Assembly: GCA_030627335.1 (NCBI GenBank)
Contig: DAOUSH010000003.1
Coordinates: 1-11,562 of the forward strand
Direction: 5' to 3'
Length of the DNA: 11,562 nt
DNA from: Dehalococcoidia bacterium
GTDB lineage: Bacteria > Chloroflexota > Dehalococcoidia > Dehalococcoidales > W693
The notes beneath the pieces are model-generated. The model was not told the DNA's origin, ran no database searches, and saw only the letters and a list, made by a program, of their open reading frames with translations. The position numbers and the translations under genes were made by a program. This document shows, one piece after another, positions 7,094 through 11,562 of this stretch (position 1 is the stretch's first letter; every line of letters begins with the position of its first letter).

Positions 7094-7405
7094 TTACATT
7101 ATTGAGAAGAGATAACCCAAAGTCAAGGCGGCTACACTTATAGTCACCAGATAAACGAGCAGGACCCTGCCGCCGAACTCTTTTCTTAATACCAGAATAG
7201 TCCCCCAGCTGGTAACCGGGCCGACTATCAGCATCACCATACCGGCGCCGATATTCATCCCCTGCGCTATAAAGGCATGAACCAGGGGAACACTGGCGGT
7301 GGAGCAGATATACATCATCATGAGGAAGAGACCTATCGCCAGAAAGGGCAATACCTCAAGGAAGTAATCCTTGAATGTTATAAAGAACTGAGCCACCATA
7401 TCCAT
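7094..7405 (-). CDS. Half-size membrane permease (UPF0718/ArsP-like, one repeat)
   Basis: 103 residues from the ATG at 7405 (a GTG just upstream at 7408 is the alternative; GGGGAG precedes both). There are about three membrane segments: FFITFKDYFLEVLPFLAIGL (8-27) running on into FLMMMYIC, then NIGAGMVMLIVGPVTSWGTI (51-70), and VLLVYLVTISVAALTLGYLF (81-100). The motif CSTASVPL...G...G...GP.T, then LVLRKEFG, matches the second half of permeases annotated as DUF318/UPF0718 or ArsP, which are usually about 300-350 residues with two such repeats. Here only one repeat exists, directly after an N-terminal segment like that of the full protein. It may be an internally deleted permease, or a half-size unit that works as a dimer. 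The cysteine in CSTASVP is the residue that binds arsenicals in ArsP-like proteins; that role here is inference. Confidence 0.72.
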   Translation of the reverse strand: MDMVAQFFITFKDYFLEVLPFLAIGLFLMMMYICSTASVPLVHAFIAQGMNIGAGMVMLIVGPVTSWGTILVLRKEFGGRVLLVYLVTISVAALTLGYLFSIM

Positions 7406-7418
7406 CACTCTTACTCCC

Positions 7419-8477
7419 CTAAGGCTTGTATTTCTTCAGGGCGTCGTAAAAAGCGTTCCAGAAGGGATCAACAATGGGATGCTTAAGCTTCTCTTCCCGT
7501 CCGCCCTTAGTCAGCACCATGCCTCCCTCCGGCGGGGTAAACTCGCCGACTACGGAAGAACAGATGCCCTCCTTGGACAGAGCCTGCACTACCTCCCCGG
7601 ACTTGTGCGGGCGGCAGGCGATAATCAGCGTCCCTTCGCTTATTGCAGCATAGGGGTCAATGTTAAAATAATCACATATCTCAATAGTGCAGTCTGTAAT
7701 TACTATCTTTTCCTGCTCAACCCTGACCCCGAGACCGGCCGCCTCCGCCAGCTCGTAGAGCCCACCCCAGATGCCACACTCGGTAGCATCGTGCATGGCG
7801 GTAACGCCGTCCTGCCGGACGCCGACGGTTATAGCGGTCATGGCCTCTTTCACTACTGACATTTTATAGAATACCTGCTCGGCACGCCTGCGGAAATCGG
7901 CGCCGAACTCTCGCTCGATAAGCTGTGGAAGCATAGCGGCAAAGATGCCGGTCGCCTCGATAGCCGGCCCCTTGGTGACAATTATCTCATCTCCCGCCTG
8001 AATAAAAGCCGGGGTAACATAATCCTCCATTTCACCGACGCCGACCACGGTAGCGCCGCCGACCATAGGATAGTGGCAGTTTTCGTACCTGGCGGTATGA
8101 CCGGTAATGACCGAGACCCCCAGCTTTTGGCACTCGGAGTGCATGGTCTGCCACATTGTCTCCATCTGCTCCTTGGTTATCTCCATTGGCAGGTTCAGGT
8201 CTATGGACAGGAAACGGGGGGGTAAGCCGCAGGTGACGGCATCGGAGGCGAGGATATGGATGGCAAACCAGGCCGCCCTTTCCCAACCGTATTCCGGGAC
8301 GATAAATACCGGGTCGGTGGTAAAAGAGACCGCCTTACCGCCGATTGTTACTATGCCGACATCAGTGCCGTGCTTGGGGCCGACCAGGACGCTGTCGCTA
8401 TTAGCTCCCAGCCGGGGGAAGATAAGCTCTGCAAAGATCTCGGCCGATATTTTGCCGATTTCCGGGATTTCACCCAT
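7419..8477 (-). CDS. AIR synthase-related protein (HypE/PurM-like)
   Basis: 352 residues with both PurM/AIR-synthase domains. The N-terminal ATP-binding half has GTDVGIV (37-43), SFTTDPVFIVP (51-61), ASDAVTCGLPPRFLSIDL (77-94) and VITGHTARYE (123-132). The C-terminal half has GDEIIVTKGPAIEATGIFA (162-180), HDATECGIWGGLYELAEAAG (229-248) and DPYAAISEGTLIIA (274-287), which follow HypE and ThiL patterns. HypE uses a C-terminal cysteine (PRIC-type end) as the carbamoyl/cyanide carrier for NiFe-hydrogenase cofactor. This protein ends in KKYKP and lacks that cysteine, so it is not a canonical HypE. Related enzymes include ThiL, SelD and PurM; no exact reaction can be assigned. The ATG at 8477 has AGGAGG 10 bases upstream. 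It is 107 bp downstream of the Cys-rich gene and 13 bp before the permease. Confidence 0.85.
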   Translation of the reverse strand: MGEIPEIGKISAEIFAELIFPRLGANSDSVLVGPKHGTDVGIVTIGGKAVSFTTDPVFIVPEYGWERAAWFAIHILASDAVTCGLPPRFLSIDLNLPMEITKEQMETMWQTMHSECQKLGVSVITGHTARYENCHYPMVGGATVVGVGEMEDYVTPAFIQAGDEIIVTKGPAIEATGIFAAMLPQLIEREFGADFRRRAEQVFYKMSVVKEAMTAITVGVRQDGVTAMHDATECGIWGGLYELAEAAGLGVRVEQEKIVITDCTIEICDYFNIDPYAAISEGTLIIACRPHKSGEVVQALSKEGICSSVVGEFTPPEGGMVLTKGGREEKLKHPIVDPFWNAFYDALKKYKP

Positions 8478-8584
8478 ATCAAATATGCCTCCTGTCCGTT
8501 TTACCGAGAGTAAAATAAAAAATAAAGCAGGCCTTATAATCCCGGGGCTACTTCAACTCCGGCATAACCAAGACCCACTTTTTA

Positions 8585-8818
8585 CTATTCGCCGCTCTCT
8601 TCACCCAGGGACTCAAGAAACACATCGGGGATATTTGTCAGCCGTTCATCCGCCCACATCTTAAGACAATCAAGAGAACAGAAGCTGTAGCGGTCAATCG
8701 ATTCGGCGCCCTTCAAGCAGGACAGCATCAGCCAGCCACACAGGATATCACAGGGCTTATCCCCCTCATCCAACTCCACCTCCCTGCCACAGGAATAGCA
8801 GATATAGTTTTTTATCAT
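8585..8818 (-). CDS. Cysteine-rich small protein, probable zinc-binding
   Basis: 77 residues from the ATG at 8818, with GGAG 7 bases upstream; a longer frame to 8869 lacks a ribosome site and would overlap the promoter. Seven cysteines lie at 7, 10, 23, 27, 34, 47 and 51. CYSCG opens the protein, CDILC and then C34 sit in the middle, and FCSLDCLKMWA (46-56) closes the metal-site region in a form like FCS/MYM or TRASH-type zinc knuckles. One or two structural zinc or iron-sulfur sites are likely; no named family is recognised. It is the first gene of the central operon, directly after the promoter at 8857-8885. That position and its size suit a small regulator or metallochaperone, but the role is unknown. 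Confidence 0.75.
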   Translation of the reverse strand: MIKNYICYSCGREVELDEGDKPCDILCGWLMLSCLKGAESIDRYSFCSLDCLKMWADERLTNIPDVFLESLGEESGE

Positions 8819-8856
8819 TTCAGCGCTCCGGCCGTTGTTGCCGCTTGCCTGCCTTA

Positions 8857-8885
8857 ATATTAAAGGCAAACCTGTGTCGTGTCAA
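8857..8885 (-). promoter_or_regulatory. Promoter of the central operon
   Basis: On the minus strand, TTGACA (8880-8885) and TAATAT (8857-8862) are exactly 17 bp apart. The predicted start is near 8850, leaving a leader of about 30 bases before the ATG at 8818. The -10 lies in TTAATATTAA, a 10-bp palindrome that is nearly extended by CCT and GGC flanks and could be an operator. It lies 25 bp downstream of the tatC stop, and I see no terminator between. Confidence 0.65.
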
Positions 8886-8909
8886 TCCTGGTGGGGATTT
8901 GCCGATAGG

Positions 8910-9668
8910 TCATGTCTCGGCTGGCGCCGGCTCCCCTCTCTTTTTATAAACAAGCCTGGCTAGAAGGATACTCAGCTCCATGAGAATAATAAGCGGCAGG
9001 GCAATAATGCTCTGATTTATCGGGTCAAAGGTGGGCGTGATAAGCGCCGCTATTATAAACGCTACTACTATCCACATCCTCCGCCGTTTTGCCAGCCACT
9101 GCGGCGAAACCAGCCCCATCCTCGCCAGGAGCATTATTATTATTGGCGTTTCAAAAACAATGCCGACAGACACTATAAGCCGGGTTACAATATTAACATA
9201 ATTGCTAATCCTGATTTGAGGTTCGGCTACACTGGACATAAAATTCAGCAGGAAGTTCAGTGCCGGTGGCAGGGCGATATAGTAGGCAAAAGCCACGCCG
9301 CCAAGGAACATTATGGTTACCGCTGGCAGTATCCGATAGATATTTCTTTTTTCTTTTGGGGTAAGTGCCGGGGTAATATAGGCAATAGCCTGATAGACGA
9401 GAAAGGGCATAGAAATTATGATGCCCCCGGCCAGGGCAACCTTGAAAAAGACTGCCAGGTTCTCCACCAGCTCAATCGCCTGAAGCTCAATATCTCCTGC
9501 CGGTGCTTTCAGTAACTCCAGCATCTGCGGGGCAAATATAAAGGCGATTGCCGTACCAATGGCGACTGCAATCGCCGACTTTAAGCCACGGTCACGCAGC
9601 TCTCTCAGGTGATACATTATGGGCATGTTGCCGGGAGTTATTTCAGGGCTTTCAGTCTCTCTGGCCAA
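8910..9668 (-). CDS. tatC: Sec-independent protein translocase TatC
   Basis: 252 residues with six predicted membrane segments, the normal TatC layout. Near the N-terminus HLRELRDR (20-27) matches the conserved HL.ELR.R element that helps read the twin-arginine signal. Next come YQAIAYITPALTPKEKRN (92-109), FLGGVAFAYYIALPPALNFLL (121-141) and VGIVFETPIIIMLLARMGLV (168-187) with the conserved FE.P. The C-terminal half includes ITPTFDPINQSIIALPLIIL (210-229), MELSILLAR. TatC is the membrane receptor that binds folded, twin-arginine cargo and recruits TatA/TatB. The start is TTG at 9668, with GGAG 6 bases upstream. It follows an out-of-frame TatA-like tail whose stop is 1 base upstream. Confidence 0.95.
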   Translation of the reverse strand: MARETESPEITPGNMPIMYHLRELRDRGLKSAIAVAIGTAIAFIFAPQMLELLKAPAGDIELQAIELVENLAVFFKVALAGGIIISMPFLVYQAIAYITPALTPKEKRNIYRILPAVTIMFLGGVAFAYYIALPPALNFLLNFMSSVAEPQIRISNYVNIVTRLIVSVGIVFETPIIIMLLARMGLVSPQWLAKRRRMWIVVAFIIAALITPTFDPINQSIIALPLIILMELSILLARLVYKKRGEPAPAET

Positions 9669-9669
9669 T

Positions 9670-9777
9670 TCAAGCTCCTATATCCTGTGCCCCGTTTTTC
9701 TTCGTTTTTCCCTCGGGTGCTTCCTCAGCTTTAGCCACGGGTGCTTCCTCGGCCACCTTCTTAACCATCTTCTTCTT
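9670..9777 (-). pseudogene. Out-of-frame TatA-like C-terminal tail between tatB and tatC
   Basis: In the +1 frame relative to tatB, codons from 9777 encode KKKMVKKVAEEAPVAKAEE, followed by APEGKTKKNGAQDIGA and a TGA at 9670-9672. This mirrors the end of TatA (KKKAVKKVAEEAPAAKVEE). The stop is 1 base before the tatC TTG, and the tatC ribosome site lies inside it. Such spacing suggests it once formed, or still forms by frameshifting, the real end of the upstream gene. Without a shift, tatB stops at 9761. Confidence 0.6.
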
Positions 9778-9780
9778 CCT
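9721..9780 (-). repeat. Direct repeat, copy 1 of the tatA 3' segment
   Basis: Aligned without gaps to 10861-10920, this 60-base block matches at 53 positions; the differences are mostly transitions. It covers the end of tatB and the tatB-tatC gap. The match fades abruptly beyond 9780. Confidence 0.8.
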
Positions 9781-10450
9781 CCACTTCCAATACGGGCTCC
9801 GTACCTTTTGTCTGAGATGCCTCTCCGGGTTCTGTTTTGGTTTCTTCTTTAATCTCGCTGGCTTCCTTATTTACCACATCGTTCAGGTCCTGGGAACCTT
9901 CTTCCAGTATCTTCTTTGCCTCCTCGACTTCCGCCTTCGCCGTCTCTTTAACCTTCTCGGCTCCTCCACTTATTGCCTTGCTCAGCTTCTTGGCGCCTTC
10001 ATCCAGTATCTTGGATAGTTCTTTGGCTTCCTTCTCCAGTGGCACCTTCATCTCAGCGGCCGTCTTCTTCATTTCGATAGCTTCTTTATCTATCAACTCG
10101 CCCAACTCCTTGGTGCCCTCTTCCAGTGTCTTTTTTATTTCTTTCGCTTCTATACCCATCGTCTTGGATATCTCATCCGCCTCTTTATCCAGAGCCGTCT
10201 TTATATCTTTAGATTCTTCGTCCAGAACCTTGTTTAAATCAGTAAACGTCTTCTTTATGTCCGTAGCTTCTTCGTCCAGATCCATAGCCTTTGTCATCTC
10301 GCCGGTGAGGTTTTTGGTCATCTTCCTGAAGTTACGCGTCAGCTTACCAAATTTCTTGGCATACTCCGGTAACTTGTCCGGCCCGATTACAATCAGGGCG
10401 ACGGCAAGAACGACAAATATCTCTACAATCCCAATATCAAAGAAGCCCAC
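9761..10450 (-). CDS. tatB: TatB-like Tat translocase subunit with hendecad-repeat tail
   Basis: 229 residues; TatB proteins are usually about 100-170. The N-terminus is typical: FDIGIVEIFVVLAVALIVIG (4-23) with a conserved acidic residue (Glu10), then GPDKLPEYAKKFGKLTRNFR (23-42), the hinge and amphipathic helix. FDIG.xE favours TatB over TatA. TatB works with TatC in recognising twin-arginine cargo. From residue 60 to 205 the protein is built of 11-residue units, such as KEADEISKTMG and KEAKELSKILD. The C-terminus EVEEEEDG may result from a frameshift (see 9670-9777). The start is GTG at 10450 with GAGG 7 bases upstream. tatC follows 92 bp further. Confidence 0.85.
   Translation of the reverse strand: MGFFDIGIVEIFVVLAVALIVIGPDKLPEYAKKFGKLTRNFRKMTKNLTGEMTKAMDLDEEATDIKKTFTDLNKVLDEESKDIKTALDKEADEISKTMGIEAKEIKKTLEEGTKELGELIDKEAIEMKKTAAEMKVPLEKEAKELSKILDEGAKKLSKAISGGAEKVKETAKAEVEEAKKILEEGSQDLNDVVNKEASEIKEETKTEPGEASQTKGTEPVLEVEEEEDG
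9836..10273 (-). repeat. 11-residue (33-base) degenerate repeats in tatB
   Basis: Residues 60-205 divide into twelve 11-residue units with two 7-residue breaks (71-77 and 133-139). The consensus is roughly [EK]E[AGS]x[ED][IL]KKx[LI][DE]. Examples are EESKDIKTALD (78-88), IEAKEIKKTLE (100-110) and EGAKKLSKAIS (151-161). An 11-residue period gives an amphipathic helix or right-handed coiled coil, as in LEA-type proteins. Confidence 0.75.
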
Positions 10451-10839
10451 TATCCAGCCTCACTATTAACCTGGTTGTTACCTATCTCGTTATACCAAAC
10501 GGGTTCCAGGAATAGGAATCCCTGAGCCAGATGAAGCGACGATGCCCCCCAATAAACAATCGCCCGAATAGTATCCCGGTAAAGACATTTTGTACTGAAG
10601 CAAACCCCTTGATATAGCCATCAGCCTGTCCCCTCTCAAACAGCGGGCGGGGTAACCCAGGGGCAACAACCCGGCTAAAGAAATTCCCCTTCCTTTTGCC
10701 AAGAGAAAGGGATAAGTCTTGACAGGCTCCCCTAAGACAGGCTGATGCTTAAACGACTTCCTGTCAAGAGGCATATTTTAGAACTATAGAGAATATTTAA
10801 AAATCCCGATTTCCTAAAATAGCCTTACTTTATATCTCT
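10451..10839. repeat. Structured, inverted-repeat-rich spacer between tatA and tatB
   Basis: 389 bases without a convincing gene. CATCAGCCTGTC (10619-10630) is the exact reverse complement of 10736-10747. TCTTGACAGG (10717-10726) is the exact reverse complement of 10760-10769. GACAGGCT also occurs directly repeated at 10721-10728 and 10736-10743. The two pairs share the GACAGG core, so alternative folds are possible. The spacer would be transcribed with the tat genes. It may be a miniature repeat element, a processing or attenuation site, or a small RNA. A 94-codon open frame (10490-10774, -) across it has no recognisable protein. Confidence 0.5.
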
Positions 10840-11118
10840 TTATGCTTTTTCTTCGATTTTCTCTTCAACTTTAGCCGCGGGTGCTTCCTCAGCCACCTTC
10901 TTAACCGCCTTCTTCTTCCTAGTCTTCTTCTTTTTAGCCTTATCCCCTGCCTTATCTGCCTTAGCTGCTTCCTCTTCCTCTTCGCCAGTCTGCCCCTTCT
11001 TAAAGGCACGTATACTCTTGCCGAAAGCGGCGCCAACCTGCGGCAGTTTGCCCACTCCGAATACAATGAGGATAATCACCAGGATGAGTCCTATCTCCAA
11101 TGGTCCCGGTCTAATCAT
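10840..11118 (-). CDS. tatA: Sec-independent protein translocase TatA
   Basis: 92 residues. PGPLEIGLILVIILIVFGVG (4-23) is the membrane helix ending in the FG hinge, followed by KLPQVGAAFGKSIRAFKKG (24-42), the amphipathic helix. These are standard TatA features. TatA oligomers form the passage for folded twin-arginine substrates once TatC has bound them. The C-terminal half is charged, with a run of five Glu (46-50), a Lys/Arg-rich stretch (61-70), and a VKKVAEEAPAAKVEE ending that recurs after tatB. The ATG at 11118 has a GGGGGG-type site 11 bases upstream, a weak spacing. It is the first gene of the tat operon, with a divergent folP. Confidence 0.93.
   Translation of the reverse strand: MIRPGPLEIGLILVIILIVFGVGKLPQVGAAFGKSIRAFKKGQTGEEEEEAAKADKAGDKAKKKKTRKKKAVKKVAEEAPAAKVEEKIEEKA
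10861..10920 (-). repeat. Direct repeat, copy 2 (3' part of tatA)
   Basis: In-frame partner of 9721-9780, exactly 1140 bases away. Here the block encodes the genuine TatA C-terminus, so it is the likely source of the pair. Confidence 0.8.
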
Positions 11119-11295
11119 ACTGTTACTAACCCCCCTTTATCTTTATGGATAACTGATAACCGCCGAGATACAGCCCAATCCCAAGATTATTCTCGAGGAA
11201 CTAAGGCTTGGTATCTGGCATTTAATGTCTGTTATAAGTTTAATCATACACAACTGATAATTCGTTGTCAACACGGATTATAGACAGGTAATATT

Positions 11296-11323
11296 TTGAT
11301 AACCGTCCCATAAAAGATATAAT
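11296..11323 (+). promoter_or_regulatory. Candidate folP promoter
   Basis: TTGATA (11296-11301) and a perfect TATAAT (11318-11323) are 16 bp apart. The start would fall near 11330, leaving only about 7 bases before the ATG. A second candidate with a longer leader is TTGTCA (11265-11270), 18 bp, TAATAT (11289-11294). Confidence 0.5.
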
Positions 11324-11336
11324 GTGAGGCGAGGAA

Positions 11337-11562
11337 ATGCCATTGAATAAGAAGCATCTATCGCTGGCTACCACTCGCTGCGGTAATACCGAGTTCCGCT
11401 GGGGGGAACGCACCTATATAATGGCTATTATCAACGTTAGTCCCGACTCCTTCTCCGGAGACGGGCTCGGCAGCGACATCAAGGCAGTCAGGGAGCAGGC
11501 GAAGCGCTTTACCGCCGAAGGAGCCGATATTATAGATGTCGGCGGCGAGTCCACCCGCCCCG
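11337..11562 (+). CDS. folP: Dihydropteroate synthase FolP, N-terminal part
   Basis: 75 codons are visible, cut by the window end. YIMAIINVSPDSFSGDG (28-44) matches the DHPS N-terminal signature IM.I(I/L)NVTPDSFSDGG, with the conserved Asn that binds the pterin diphosphate. GADIIDVGGESTRP (62-75) is the second signature. FolP joins p-aminobenzoate to hydroxymethyl-dihydropterin diphosphate in folate synthesis and is the sulfonamide target. A 25-residue leader precedes the first motif, suggesting a modest N-terminal extension. The ATG at 11337 has GAGG at 11326-11329, 7 bases away. It is divergent from tatA. Confidence 0.95.
   Translation, partial: MPLNKKHLSLATTRCGNTEFRWGERTYIMAIINVSPDSFSGDGLGSDIKAVREQAKRFTAEGADIIDVGGESTRP

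Noticed and set aside
8478..8584. Rho-independent terminator between the Cys-rich gene and the AIR synthase-like gene
   Set aside because: There is a T-rich run on the minus strand, but the adjacent CCCGGG and AGGCCT palindromes do not form one stem directly before it.
8107..8664. 185-codon plus-strand open frame
   Set aside because: Antisense to the AIR synthase-like and Cys-rich genes, which have clear motifs; no support of its own.
9836..10273. CRISPR array or tandem noncoding repeats
   Set aside because: The 33-base period is within a coding frame and the units are degenerate at DNA level; the period follows from the 11-residue protein repeat.
9837..10469. 210-codon Ser/Phe-rich open frame on the plus strand
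   Set aside because: It is the antisense of tatB; the 33-base repeats keep the opposite frame free of stops.
10490..10774. 94-codon open frame on the minus strand between tatA and tatB
   Set aside because: It runs across the inverted repeats, resembles no protein family, and its Gly/Leu/Pro-rich composition looks like translated noncoding repeat.
11151..11260. Repeated AACTGATAA (11151-11159 and 11252-11260) as paired operators in the tatA-folP gap
   Set aside because: Only 9 bases, A+T-rich, 101 bp apart and without other support; chance is likely.

Overview
The window is a bacterial chromosomal segment with compact, mostly minus-strand operons, strong Shine-Dalgarno sites and frequent GTG/TTG starts. 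The gene set is two DegV proteins, NadA, a PurM/HypE-like AIR synthase homologue, CutA, a NIL-domain protein, Tat components and FolP. It would fit an anaerobic, Chloroflexota/Dehalococcoidia-like bacterium, but this is inferred from gene style and not from a marker gene, so treat it as tentative. By eye the left third (about 400-5100) looks richer in A+T than the right part.

Left region (1-2650): the minus strand carries the start of a small secreted protein that runs off the window edge, a decayed C-terminal fragment of a nitroreductase, a complete PilT-type ATPase and a complete nitroreductase. No other pilus gene is visible. Middle (2866-4908): a plus-strand DegV gene, a tRNA-Arg(CCU) with its own promoter, and a second, diverged DegV gene facing them. 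A TIGR04076-type small protein follows at 5133 (+).

Central operon (5427-8818, minus): a good sigma-70-like promoter (TTGACA, 17 bp, TAATAT) precedes a cysteine-rich small protein. It is followed by an AIR synthase/HypE-like enzyme, a half-size permease, NadA, CutA, a short helical ORF that appears frameshifted, and a NIL-domain protein. Most joints are 1-17 bp or overlapping, so this is probably one transcript. NadA needs a [4Fe-4S] cluster. The other members look metal- or thiol-related, but no shared pathway can be proven from the sequence.

Tat operon (8910-11118, minus): tatA, a roughly 390-bp stretch rich in inverted repeats, a TatB-like gene with an unusual hendecad-repeat tail, then tatC. 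The join between tatB and tatC holds an out-of-frame copy of the TatA C-terminal tail, with its own stop 1 nt before tatC. This suggests a frameshift or recombination in tatB. A divergent, partial folP (dihydropteroate synthase) starts at 11337 and leaves the window.

The observations most worth checking are the tatB/tatA tail duplication, the 11-residue repeats of TatB, and the structured spacer in the tat operon. I did not find a convincing new defence, CRISPR or mobile system.
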